A program made the translations under genes and the position numbers. A stretch of 18,345 bases of DNA, taken from NCBI GenBank assembly GCA_028689195.1, contig JAQTWR010000011.1:1-18345 (forward strand), read 5' to 3'. Source of the stretch: Anaerolineales bacterium. GTDB taxonomy: Bacteria > Chloroflexota > Anaerolineae > Anaerolineales > Villigracilaceae. Shown piece after piece: positions 6,773 to 15,284 of the stretch. The notes under the pieces were generated by a model. That model was not told where the DNA came from, did no database searches, and saw only the letters and a program-made list of their open reading frames with translations. The first letter of the stretch is position 1, and the number at the start of each line of letters is the position of its first letter.

Positions 6773-7777
6773 ATGAAAAAATTCCTGCTTCTTCTCTCCC
6801 TTGCAATTCTTGGATGCAACCTGCCGATTCAAATTGTTTCGGATCTTCCCAGCGCGACTCCAACCGCCACCGCATTTGCGCCCACCCAGGCGCCCATCGC
6901 GCCCATCGAATTTGGGACGGAAAAAAATCCGTTAATCCTCGCCCTTGCGCCCGCCTCCCACGCCGACCCCGATATGATCGCGGCGGGCGAGGAGATCGCC
7001 GCGTTCATCGAAGACCGCACGGGCTACCGCCTTGTGACCATCGCGCCCGCCTCCGAAACCAGTCTGGTGGATTCGCTGGATAGGGGCAACGCGCACATCG
7101 CGGTTCTTTCTCCTTTCGGATATTTACTGGCGCGTCAAAATGATTCCGTCACCGCGATTATGGCAAGTACGCGCAACGGCGAGCTGCTTTACGGCGCGCA
7201 ATTCATCGCCAACCGCGAGAGCGGATTCGTCTCGTTTTATGATTCTGCGCGAAACGAAAACGCCGCCGAAGCGCCGACCGCGCTCCAGCAATTTCAGGAT
7301 AAAAAACCCTGCTGGAGCGACGCGCTCTCGCCTTCGGGATATGTCGCGCCGCTGGGATTCTTAAATCAAAGCGGAGTAAAAACCCAAAGCGGAGCCTTCC
7401 TCGCGGGGCAGGCGAACGTAGTGCGCGCCGTGTACGCAAACGACATCTGCAATTTCGGCGCGACGTACATTGACGCGCGAAAGCTTCCCGCGCTCGAAGC
7501 CAGCTACCCCGATGTATCGGAGCGCGTGATTGTCGTCTGGCGCGTCCCAAATATTATTCCCTACGAAAATATTTCGATCTCCAACGCGCTGCCCATCGAA
7601 ATGCGCCGCGTCATTCAACGCGCCTTCATTGATTTGATTCTTTCGAGCGACGGGAAATCGAATTTGCAAAAGGTCTACGGCTTGGACGCGATCCAAGTCG
7701 CCGACGACGCGCTGTACGCCGAGTTCGAGAAATACGCGCTGGCTTCGGGGTTGGAATTTTCCACGTTGATTAAATAA
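6773..7777 (+). CDS. PhnD-like phosphate/phosphonate-type substrate-binding lipoprotein (orphan)
   Basis: The 334-residue protein has a lipoprotein signal (LAILGC, C15) and a Pro/Thr/Ala linker to about residue 45. A two-lobed periplasmic-binding fold follows. Features of the PhnD/PtxB-type family are visible: LILALAPASHADPDMIAAGE near the start of lobe 1, AHIAVLSPFGYLLA around 107-120, and WSDALSPSGYVAPLGFL around 182-198, with ATYIDARK and VIVVWRVPNIIPYE in the return lobe. Such proteins deliver oxyanions or phosphonates to an ABC importer, but no permease or ATPase gene is adjacent. It may pair with a distant transporter or act as a sensor lipoprotein. No good ribosome binding site is seen before the ATG; the signal peptide supports this start. 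Confidence 0.8.
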   Translation: MKKFLLLLSLAILGCNLPIQIVSDLPSATPTATAFAPTQAPIAPIEFGTEKNPLILALAPASHADPDMIAAGEEIAAFIEDRTGYRLVTIAPASETSLVDSLDRGNAHIAVLSPFGYLLARQNDSVTAIMASTRNGELLYGAQFIANRESGFVSFYDSARNENAAEAPTALQQFQDKKPCWSDALSPSGYVAPLGFLNQSGVKTQSGAFLAGQANVVRAVYANDICNFGATYIDARKLPALEASYPDVSERVIVVWRVPNIIPYENISISNALPIEMRRVIQRAFIDLILSSDGKSNLQKVYGLDAIQVADDALYAEFEKYALASGLEFSTLIK

Positions 7778-7812
7778 CGCAAGCCGCCACCTTTACCAGT
7801 TTTTTAGTTCTT

Positions 7813-7881
7813 TTGCCACGGATTACACGGATTTTCACTAATTTGAAAAAAATCCGTGCAAATCGGTGAAATCTGTGGCAA
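7813..7881. repeat. Imperfect inverted repeat, dispersed-repeat type
   Basis: TTGCCACGGATTACACGGAT at the left pairs imperfectly with AATCGGTGAAATCTGTGGCAA at the right. This sequence style is common as a scattered intergenic repeat in unrelated bacterial genomes. It sits in a 300-base spacer without a gene (7778-8080). The remainder of the spacer (7882-8011) shows nothing I can name. Confidence 0.55.
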
Positions 7882-8011
7882 GGGTCTGAAATTTTCTTGC
7901 CCAGAAAACATGGTAGCAACTTGGGGTAAATAGATCGCTTTACGCACTTTGAACATGTCTCCCCGAACAGCATCCGCTGAAATTTGAATAAAACAAAAGA
8001 AGGCTTAAACC

Positions 8012-8048
8012 AAGCGACAGTCAACTCGTAGTTGACTGTCGCTTTTGA
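8012..8048. terminator. Perfect 15-bp hairpin terminator between convergent genes
   Basis: AAGCGACAGTCAACT (8012-8026), loop CGT, and its exact complement (8030-8044) form a 15-bp stem followed by T bases on the plus strand. It lies between the PhnD-like gene and the Fe-S oxidoreductase gene, which converge, and can serve either or both. Confidence 0.75.
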
Positions 8049-8052
8049 TTCC

Positions 8053-8080
8053 GATCACTGATTACTGTTCACTGACTGAC
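8053..8080. repeat. Short CACTGATTACTGTTCACTGA-type repeat
   Basis: A run of overlapping ACTGA/ACTG words abuts the stop codon of the Fe-S oxidoreductase gene. The 11-mer ACTGATTACTG (8057-8067) recurs exactly at 16264-16274 in the ccmB-ccmC spacer. This suggests a dispersed short repeat family. Confidence 0.45.
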
Positions 8081-10066
8081 TTACTTGAGTCTCTCCGCCA
8101 CAATCTCAGCCACATCCTTGACCTGAATTTTGCTGTCTTCATTCTTGCCAGCGTCCACCATCATCGTCAAGCAGAAGGGGCATCCCACGGCGATGGTATC
8201 CGCGCCCGTGGATTTGGCTTCGGCGAAGCGGGCTTCGTTCACGCGCCCCGAACCTTCCTCTTCTTCCTTCCACATCTGCGCGCCGCCCGCGCCGCAGCAG
8301 AAGGACTTCTCCGAATTGCGCGGCATTTCAATCGTCAACGCGCCCGCAGATTTCAACGCCTCGCGCGGCGCGTCGGTGATTTTATTGTGGCGTCCCAAAT
8401 AACATGGATCGTGGAAGGTCACTTTCATATTATCACTATCCAAGTTCATCGAGATTTTTCCTGCGCCGACCAGCTCATTAATCAACTGCGTGTGATGAAT
8501 CACTTCGTAGTTTCCGCCAAACGCGGGATATTCATTTTTGATGGTATGCAAACAATGCGGGCAAGTCGTGACGATTCTCTTCGGCGCGACTTCGTTTAAG
8601 ATTTCCACATTCTGCGAAGCAAGCCCGAAGAAAATATCCTCGCGTCCGGCGCGGCGCGCAGAATCGCCCGTGCAGGATTCGCTTTTGCCCAACACGGCGT
8701 AATTGACTCCAGCCGCTTCCAAAATCTTCGCAAAGGCTTGCGCGGTTTTCTGCGCGCGAACATCGGTTGCGGGAGCGCAGCCCACCCACCATAAAATTTC
8801 GGGTTCGGGGTTTTGCTCGACGGTCGGCACTTTCATGCCATCCGCCCACTTCATGCGATCTGCCTGCGAGATGTTCCACGGGTTCATGTTGCGTTCCATG
8901 CCCTTGAACGCGGATTCTAATTGCTTGGGGAATTCGCTTTCCATCATCGCCAGGTTTCTGCGGATGTCGAGAATGTCGCGCATGGGTTCGTTGCCGACGG
9001 GGCAAATATCCACGCAGGCGCCGCAGGACGTACACGCCCAAACGGCTTCGGCGGGAATTAATTCTGTCATGGCAACATCCGTCGCGCCGCCGTGATTCAA
9101 ATGATAGCGTTTGTTAATTTCCAACGCGGCAGGCGAAAGAATCTTGCCGGTGTTATACGCGGGGCAAACTTCCTGACAGCGCAAACACATGATACAGGCG
9201 TAACTATCGAGGATTTGTTCCCAGCCCAAATCCTTCATCTTCGCCGCGCCAAACTGTTCGATGGTTTGGTCGTCGAGGTTGATGTAACTTAATTGACCGA
9301 TTGATTTTCTCTCCGGCTTCAACGCGAAGTTAATCGGCGCGAAGAAAAGATGGATGTGTTTTGAATACGGGAAATATGGAAGAAACGCGACCACCGCCCC
9401 GACAGATAACCAAAACGCGAGGTGGATTCCAACCGTCAACGCGACGGGATTCGCGCCCACGAATAGTTTCGAAACGGCGGATATGGTCGGCTGCCAAACG
9501 TCCGTTTTGTTTTCCAGCGCAAGCGCGAAGGATTCGCTCAAGTAGCGGCTCGCATTGTGGATGAAGATAAATCCCGCCACAATGGCCGAATCGCGCATGA
9601 TGCCTTTCCGCGCCGCCGGGTTGAGCAGGGTCGAATCGCGCACGAAAAGAATCGCGGGGCGGAAAATAAATCGCCGCACAGCCATCGCCACCATGCCGAA
9701 GATAATCAACACGTTGAAAATATCCGCGAGCAGGCGGTACGCGTCGCCGAATAATCCCAGATGTTCGAGCATTTTGAAGCCCGTGAAGGCGTAGATCAAA
9801 TCGCCGAGATTAATCAAAAGGAAGGAGAGGAAGCCCCAACCGATCATCGCGTGTAAAACGCTCGTCCAAAAGCGGAAACGAAAAACGGGTTGGAATAGCC
9901 CCACCTTGACGATGAGTTCTCCAATCCGTTTTTGAATCAGCGACCAGTTGACTTTCCCCTGTCCGCTGCCGATGTGACCGACGATTTTCATTACGCCGAG
10001 GTAGGTGTAATACAGCGAAGCAAGCGTTCCAATTACAAAGAGGATTTTTTCTACCAGAGTGAGCAT
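8081..10066 (-). CDS. Membrane cytochrome b / Fe-S / CCG-domain oxidoreductase (Hdr-like, EMO-like)
   Basis: The 661-residue protein fuses three modules. Residues 1-~240 hold about five membrane helices resembling the NarI-type cytochrome b subunit; histidines in GHIG, LHAMIGWG, FIHNASRY and GIHLAFW are possible heme b ligands. Next are two [4Fe-4S] motifs, C291-x2-C294-x2-C297-x3-C301 and C345-x2-C348-x2-C351-x3-C355P. Then come two cysteine-rich CCG domains: one with WWVGC430, ESCTGD and CPHCLHT, the other with HDPCYLGRHN, FCCGAGG and CPFC. This layout matches HdrDE-related proteins, including membrane EtfAB:(methyl)menaquinone oxidoreductases, which pass electrons from beta-oxidation to the quinone pool. 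That specific role is inference, since no etfAB or acyl-CoA dehydrogenase gene lies in the window. GGAGG (10071-10075) precedes the ATG. It stands alone between a terminator and a divergent gene. Confidence 0.85.
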   Translation of the reverse strand: MLTLVEKILFVIGTLASLYYTYLGVMKIVGHIGSGQGKVNWSLIQKRIGELIVKVGLFQPVFRFRFWTSVLHAMIGWGFLSFLLINLGDLIYAFTGFKMLEHLGLFGDAYRLLADIFNVLIIFGMVAMAVRRFIFRPAILFVRDSTLLNPAARKGIMRDSAIVAGFIFIHNASRYLSESFALALENKTDVWQPTISAVSKLFVGANPVALTVGIHLAFWLSVGAVVAFLPYFPYSKHIHLFFAPINFALKPERKSIGQLSYINLDDQTIEQFGAAKMKDLGWEQILDSYACIMCLRCQEVCPAYNTGKILSPAALEINKRYHLNHGGATDVAMTELIPAEAVWACTSCGACVDICPVGNEPMRDILDIRRNLAMMESEFPKQLESAFKGMERNMNPWNISQADRMKWADGMKVPTVEQNPEPEILWWVGCAPATDVRAQKTAQAFAKILEAAGVNYAVLGKSESCTGDSARRAGREDIFFGLASQNVEILNEVAPKRIVTTCPHCLHTIKNEYPAFGGNYEVIHHTQLINELVGAGKISMNLDSDNMKVTFHDPCYLGRHNKITDAPREALKSAGALTIEMPRNSEKSFCCGAGGAQMWKEEEEGSGRVNEARFAEAKSTGADTIAVGCPFCLTMMVDAGKNEDSKIQVKDVAEIVAERLK

Positions 10067-10153
10067 GAAGCCTCCATTTTGTGCCGCGAGATAATTTTCA
10101 CCGTGAAGTTTAGCACAAAGTTCGAAGTTCGCAAAATTAACGACTGGGGCGAA

Positions 10154-10193
10154 TTGATTTTTTCCGCCAAATTCTGTATAGTATCAATATAAT
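10154..10193 (+). promoter_or_regulatory. Promoter of the patatin-like gene
   Basis: TTGATT (10154-10159) is followed after 17 bases by TATAGT (10177-10182). A second perfect TATAAT (10188-10193) lies just downstream and could be an alternative -10 box with a weaker -35. AGAGGAG (10205-10211) is the ribosome binding site, six bases before the ATG at 10218. Confidence 0.5.
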
Positions 10194-10217
10194 CGCCGTC
10201 GCATAGAGGAGCGCGCC

Positions 10218-13200
10218 ATGTCTACTCAATATGAAGCCTATGAACCCAATATAAACAAGGTCATCGAAAAAGAGCGGGAGTATGTCTCCAGCCGCCGAAG
10301 CAAGATTGCAGACGAGTTTGTAAGAATTTTCAAAACGAAAAAAGACCACTGGTATTCAAAATTATTGCGAAAAAGCGCAAGACCCGCCGTGGGCATGGCG
10401 TTTTCGGGCGGCGGGATTCGCTCCGCCACGTTCAATTTGGGGGTCGTTCAAGCACTTTCAAAATTCGGCGTCCTCCCCTGGGTAGATTATCTCTCCAGCG
10501 TTTCGGGCGGCGGATATATTGCGAGCTGCATGACCAGCCTGCTGGCGTATGAAGAAAAGAAACTCAGCCTGAACGAAAAAGACCCCGACAGCGCGCGTTA
10601 CTACCCGTTCAGCTCCCATTGGAAACGCTTTCCTTTTAATCCCGACCTGCAAGTTTTCGATAAAACGGGCGTGGCGTATGAACTGCCCATTTTCAACGAG
10701 AATACGCTAAATTCAAAATTCAAGCCGCATAACGAAGAAGAAACCAAACTTATCCAAACGCTGCAAGGCGATAAGCTCGAAAATATAGACCTTGAATTAA
10801 AAGCCAGCGCGGACGTAAACCGCAACCGTCAATTGGAACACATGCGGAAGATGGGCAGCTACCTCATTCCGCGCGCGGGTCCCTTCACTTTGGATACCCT
10901 GCGCGGCATAGTGGGCGCGGTCATTTTACGAATCGGCTATACCCTGTGGACGTACCTGCTCGCCATGTTCATCATCGGCGTCAGCCACTACGCCATCGTA
11001 TTTGCATTTACGCCTGAGATCGCGGGAAATTTCAATCTCGAAAAATCGGTCAGCCAGCAAGCCGCGCCAGCGGTCGAAGCCCCCAACGCCGAAGCGGAAG
11101 AAAAACCGCCCGCGCCGACCATGTTCGACTTTGCGCTCGTATCCTATCGAAACGGGCAAACCTTCGCGCCCGGCGCCGATTATTGGCTCATCTTTTTCAA
11201 TGGGCTATTCTACGCGTTTATCATCGTCCCGCTCATCTCGTTCGGCTACCGAAAAGACGCCACCACCGAGAATCGCTTAATGGATTGGAAACCTCCCAGC
11301 AAATATGTTTCGCTGTATTCCTATCTCGTCATTCAAGGGATACGCTGGGCGGTTGCGCTCCTCGCCCTTACGCTGGCGGGGCTTTCCGCAAGATTGCTTT
11401 TCAAACAATTGCAAATGCCCGATCTCATAGAGAGCCAGACGACCTTGTTGAAAGTCGTCAACCTGCTCTTCCTTGTATATTTAGGCGCGCTGATCTATTT
11501 CATCGGCTGGTACGCCAAAGACGAAGCGTGGGCGCAAAACGGCTTGCCCGAAAACGAATTCATAGACAAACTGGTCAGCGTCGCTTTTGTATTAATCACG
11601 CTTTGGAATATCACGCTGGTCGTCTCGGCTTTGCGGTTTTTCAACCTCGACTCAAACGTCGGCTTGAATCTATACTGGCTGTGGACTCCGTGTATTTTCA
11701 TTATCGGAAATATGATGGGGCTGGCTCTCTTGCAGGCAACGCAGGTGCTGCAAAAACTATGGCCCCTGAAATACCTGTTCACAAAGCGCGTATTTTTCAA
11801 GGAAGGAAAAGAATACGACGACAAAGCCATAGGCGGCGCGCTGCGTTTTTGGTTCAAATTCATCGGGATAACAGATAACCGCAAATTTCCAGACCGCTCC
11901 AAAATTGGACGGAAATCGCGCGGCGTGGATTACGTCTTCACCATTTGGTCGAACCCCGAATTTCGCGCTATTTTCTGGACGCTGCAAGGAATCCTGTTCT
12001 ACGGTTTGATCGGATTCCTGACGCTGGGTTTGATCGCGCTTCCCAATTTTTTTGCGGGAACCTCCGCGACAGACCCAACCGCCATTATTCCCCTCTCTGC
12101 CACGTTGATCTCCGCCGCGTGGGCATATCTCAAATCTTCGGGAAAAAGCGAAAAAATCGGCGAATGGGTTTCCAAAGTATTTTCGCTGCCCGAAGAAATT
12201 TCGCACAGCCTGCTTTCGCTTCTGGTCATCGCCCTGAATTTCTCCATCCTCTTTATGATCGAATCGGCGATAGACGGATGGTTCGCAACCCCGCCTTCCG
12301 CCGCTTACATGGGCTGGTTGATTGCGCTCGCTTTGGGTCTGTTTGGGTTGACGGGTTTGCTCGTCAACGCCAACTATCTTTCGGCGCATTATTTCTACCG
12401 CGACAGACTCGGCGAAGCCTACTTCCAAACCAGCGTGGACGACCACGAGAGCAGGCATATCCGCATCGTGCGCGACGACCGCGACCGCCGCATGTCGCGT
12501 ATGCTGCGCCCGCGATGTTCCGCGCCCTATCATATTGTGCTGACGACGCTTAACATGTCGGGCAGCTGGCACTTGGAATACAAAGACCGCAAATCGCAGC
12601 CCTTTATTTTCTCGAAAGAATACAGCGGCTCGAACATAACGGGATACGTCAAGACCGGCGAATACCGCAACGACAATACAAAGTATTCGCAAGCCATCGC
12701 GCTTTCAGGGGCGGCGGTCTCTTCGGGGCTTGGCTTCCTGACGTTTTTCGCGCAAGCCTTTCTCGTAACCCTTTTCAATTTGCGGCTTGGTTTGTGGATC
12801 ACCAATCCAAAATTATATAAGGACGAAAAAAGCGCGAAGTCAGCGAAACGCGCGGAGGAATTCAATTTTTGGGCGAGCTACCTTTGGAACGAAGCGCGCG
12901 GGCGGATGAGCGAGCGCGACAACCTGGTCAACATCACCGACGGCGCGCACACCGACGACAACATCGGCTTATATCCGCTCTTTCAACGCCGATGCAAATT
13001 CATCATCGCCGGCGACGCGGGCGAAGACCCCAAAGGAACTTGCTCCTCCCTGTTTTCGGTCATCAAACAAGCGGAAGTTGATCTTGGCATAAAAGTGGAA
13101 ATTAATGTAGACGGATTAGCCCCCGACGAATACGACGCGGAAAAGAAGACCGCCTCCAAAAGCAAAAAACATTTCGCCATCGGAAAAATCCATTACCCCA

Positions 13201-13622
13201 AACAAAACGCGGACGATGACGAAGAAGACACTCGCGGCTGGCTGATTTACCTGCGCCCTTCGGTTGTCGAAGGCGACCCCGCGCCCATCGGAAAATATTG
13301 GGAACGGCACAAACTCGACTTCCCGCATCCCACCACCGCCGATCAATTCTTCAACGACGAACAATTTGAAATCATGCGCCTGCTGGGCGAGTGGACGGTG
13401 GAAAACGCGCTGATGGAGATTAAGAAAAAATTTGCAGATAAACTAGCCGACGAAAACAAGGAATGGGTCGGCGACGCCAAAGCCATTTCAAAGATAAACC
13501 GCAGCCTCGAATTCATCAACGCATGGATTGATTTCAACGCCGAGCAGCCCTTCAAAGTCCCCGCGTCTTTCCAGCGCAAATATGATATTGCAAAATTACT
13601 GGAAGCCTACTGCGAACCTTAA
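10218..13622 (+). CDS. Large patatin-like phospholipase with internal polytopic membrane region
   Basis: The 1134-residue protein starts a patatin domain at about residue 55. FSGGGIRSATFNLGVVQAL (62-80) carries the oxyanion-hole glycines, and the nucleophile motif reads S94-V-S96-G-G, so the usual first Gly of GxSxG is Ser. The partner Asp is D908 in NITDGAHTDDNIGLYPLF, where DGA stands for DGG/DGA. More than 800 residues separate Ser96 and Asp908. Much of this is hydrophobic, with roughly ten or more predicted membrane helices (for example ~228-262, 325-347, 374-395, 408-432, 487-508, 596-620, 678-698, 703-733 and 830-855). After the Asp comes a charged soluble tail. Expected activity is hydrolysis of membrane lipid acyl esters. 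Large patatin proteins with membrane segments exist, but their roles are poorly known. It is monocistronic, with its own promoter and ribosome binding site. Confidence 0.85.
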   Translation: MSTQYEAYEPNINKVIEKEREYVSSRRSKIADEFVRIFKTKKDHWYSKLLRKSARPAVGMAFSGGGIRSATFNLGVVQALSKFGVLPWVDYLSSVSGGGYIASCMTSLLAYEEKKLSLNEKDPDSARYYPFSSHWKRFPFNPDLQVFDKTGVAYELPIFNENTLNSKFKPHNEEETKLIQTLQGDKLENIDLELKASADVNRNRQLEHMRKMGSYLIPRAGPFTLDTLRGIVGAVILRIGYTLWTYLLAMFIIGVSHYAIVFAFTPEIAGNFNLEKSVSQQAAPAVEAPNAEAEEKPPAPTMFDFALVSYRNGQTFAPGADYWLIFFNGLFYAFIIVPLISFGYRKDATTENRLMDWKPPSKYVSLYSYLVIQGIRWAVALLALTLAGLSARLLFKQLQMPDLIESQTTLLKVVNLLFLVYLGALIYFIGWYAKDEAWAQNGLPENEFIDKLVSVAFVLITLWNITLVVSALRFFNLDSNVGLNLYWLWTPCIFIIGNMMGLALLQATQVLQKLWPLKYLFTKRVFFKEGKEYDDKAIGGALRFWFKFIGITDNRKFPDRSKIGRKSRGVDYVFTIWSNPEFRAIFWTLQGILFYGLIGFLTLGLIALPNFFAGTSATDPTAIIPLSATLISAAWAYLKSSGKSEKIGEWVSKVFSLPEEISHSLLSLLVIALNFSILFMIESAIDGWFATPPSAAYMGWLIALALGLFGLTGLLVNANYLSAHYFYRDRLGEAYFQTSVDDHESRHIRIVRDDRDRRMSRMLRPRCSAPYHIVLTTLNMSGSWHLEYKDRKSQPFIFSKEYSGSNITGYVKTGEYRNDNTKYSQAIALSGAAVSSGLGFLTFFAQAFLVTLFNLRLGLWITNPKLYKDEKSAKSAKRAEEFNFWASYLWNEARGRMSERDNLVNITDGAHTDDNIGLYPLFQRRCKFIIAGDAGEDPKGTCSSLFSVIKQAEVDLGIKVEINVDGLAPDEYDAEKKTASKSKKHFAIGKIHYPKQNADDDEEDTRGWLIYLRPSVVEGDPAPIGKYWERHKLDFPHPTTADQFFNDEQFEIMRLLGEWTVENALMEIKKKFADKLADENKEWVGDAKAISKINRSLEFINAWIDFNAEQPFKVPASFQRKYDIAKLLEAYCEP

Positions 13623-13627
13623 ACAAA

Positions 13628-13658
13628 TCGCTCCCTCTTGCTAAACGAGAGGGAGCGA
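13628..13658. terminator. Bidirectional hairpin terminator
   Basis: TCGCTCCCTCT (13628-13638) and AGAGGGAGCGA (13648-13658) form an 11-bp stem with a 9-base loop between two converging stop codons. On the minus strand it is followed by TTTGTTT, and it begins three bases past the stop of the transglycosylase-like gene. Confidence 0.8.
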
Positions 13659-13661
13659 AAT

Positions 13662-15278
13662 TTACCTGCTAATATCGTTGACGTAACTCACCGCGCCCGA
13701 ACAAGCGCCGACGAGATACGGCGAAACGTTATCCCACGTCAAGTCCAAGCCCCTGCTGTACGCGTTGCTGACGCCCTCCGCAAGGCAGCCCCCGCCCGCG
13801 TTGTAATTGACCAGCGTAAACTTCCACATATCTTCATACGAAGCGACTTCGCTCACCTGATGTTTCGTGTAATTGTAGACCACCTGTCCGGCTTGTTCGC
13901 AGTTGGCGGTCATGCTGTGCGCGAAAACAGCCACCGAGAAATTCGCCTGCGTCAAGTCTAATCCCAGCGGGCAGTCTTCGCAGGTCGCGTTGACGCTGCT
14001 CACCAAAGCGCGGCGCAGCGCAATCTGATCTTCTTCTCTCAGGTTCATGTACTTGTTTTCGCAAGAAGATTCGGGCAACACCAGCGGGCAAAATTGCTCG
14101 TAAAAAGAGTCGTTCCAAAACAAGGTCGTATCCGCGCCGTTTTCGGTTAATTGACCCAAGCCCGCATCTTCCATAGATTGATAAATGCCGGGCCAAAATT
14201 GACTTTCGCGCGCAAAGAGATTTTTCAACAGGCGCGCCGGGACGCTGGTCTCCTGCGCCACGCTGAGAATCAACGCGTCGAATTGATTCTGCCAGTCAGT
14301 CACGGCAGGACGCGCTTTTTCCACCCCGCATTGATTCGCCGCTCCGCCCGCGTCTATTCCCCCGTCGGGGCAGCCGCGCGCATCCACAGCGCCTTGCAAA
14401 ATCAAATTCGCGGCGAGATAAGTATAGGGAATATCGCTGGATAATTCTTCGCTTTGTCTGGGGGTGGTCAACCAATCGGGGACGCCGCGCATTGGAGGGA
14501 AGACCTCCCATGCTTCGGCGCAGGTGGCGGATACCTCGCCCTGCCACTGCGACGAGAGAACGTCCACATACCAATACATTTGGTCGGGGTCGCCCTCGTC
14601 CGCTTTGAGCGCGCGCACTTGCGCGGTATACACAACGCTGCTATCGCCGTAAGTGGAATACGCCCAAAACTGAACCGTCACGCCTTCTGCGGGCGTTTCG
14701 ACAATATGGAACTTGCACACATCCGCGCCGTCGCAGGCAAAAGGCTCGCCGTCATACGTTCCCTCGATGCGGTTGATGGATTCGTTGGGCAGCGGTTCCT
14801 GTCCCGTTATGACCAGCGTGGGCGTGGTCTCGCAAGTATTCGTAGAAACGCTCGGAACGGGCTGGCAGTCTTCGAGAGAAATCCACGCGACGGCGGGCGG
14901 AAGGTCCATAGGGACTTCCTTTTGTTTGTCCGTCACGCCGAGCAGGTGAATGTAATACCCTTCGCACGCTTTTTTACTTTTAAGTTGACAGGGTTTTTGC
15001 GCGACCCATTTATCGAAAACCGTTTTGCCGCAATTGCGATAGATTTCGGCGGGGCGCGGAACGCCTTTATGGTCTATGACGATGCGGCACACAAGGCTTT
15101 GTTTTTCCCAAGTCGCCATGCGCCACACATACTCTTGATAATCCACCACGACGACCGCGCTTCTATCGGGACCGGGCGGCGGATTGTCGTTGGAAGACGG
15201 CGCCGGCGCGCGCGTAAAGGCAGCCCCGGAGAAAATAATCAATATCGAGAGCAGTCCGAAAATCAAGCGGCGTTTCAT
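13662..15278 (-). CDS. Secreted lytic transglycosylase-like (SLT-fold) protein
   Basis: I place the start at the ATG of MKRRLIFGLLSILIIFSGAAF (complement of 15276-15278) rather than the TTG three codons upstream; this gives 538 residues with a clean signal peptide. The C-terminal ~200 residues carry the three motifs of the SLT lysozyme-like fold: the presumed catalytic Glu in FARESQFWPG (E358), GLGQLTENG (Q376), and Y492-N-A-G-G-G. Such enzymes cleave the glycan strand of peptidoglycan. The N-terminal ~300 residues look extracytoplasmic and beta-rich, with many cysteines that could form disulfides, and resemble no family I can name. No good ribosome binding site is seen; the start lies just after a hairpin whose loop carries TATAAT. 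Catalytic activity is an inference from motifs. Confidence 0.75.
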   Translation of the reverse strand: MKRRLIFGLLSILIIFSGAAFTRAPAPSSNDNPPPGPDRSAVVVVDYQEYVWRMATWEKQSLVCRIVIDHKGVPRPAEIYRNCGKTVFDKWVAQKPCQLKSKKACEGYYIHLLGVTDKQKEVPMDLPPAVAWISLEDCQPVPSVSTNTCETTPTLVITGQEPLPNESINRIEGTYDGEPFACDGADVCKFHIVETPAEGVTVQFWAYSTYGDSSVVYTAQVRALKADEGDPDQMYWYVDVLSSQWQGEVSATCAEAWEVFPPMRGVPDWLTTPRQSEELSSDIPYTYLAANLILQGAVDARGCPDGGIDAGGAANQCGVEKARPAVTDWQNQFDALILSVAQETSVPARLLKNLFARESQFWPGIYQSMEDAGLGQLTENGADTTLFWNDSFYEQFCPLVLPESSCENKYMNLREEDQIALRRALVSSVNATCEDCPLGLDLTQANFSVAVFAHSMTANCEQAGQVVYNYTKHQVSEVASYEDMWKFTLVNYNAGGGCLAEGVSNAYSRGLDLTWDNVSPYLVGACSGAVSYVNDISR

Positions 15279-15284
15279 GCGAAT

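Noticed and set aside
7770..8024. An 84-codon minus-strand ORF in the spacer after the PhnD-like gene
   Set aside because: Much of it is the translation of the TTGCCACGGATTACACGG inverted repeat (RFHRFARIFF, KIRVIRGKR), and it starts inside a terminator hairpin.
8045..8599. A 184-codon plus-strand frame opposite the Fe-S oxidoreductase
   Set aside because: It starts inside the terminator/repeat region and is antisense to the CCG domain. Its His/Arg/Phe-rich sequence is typical of a reverse shadow.
11757..12692. A 311-codon minus-strand open frame inside the patatin gene
   Set aside because: It is antisense to a continuous patatin-like protein, has no ribosome binding site and reads as low-complexity Arg/Val/Phe sequence.
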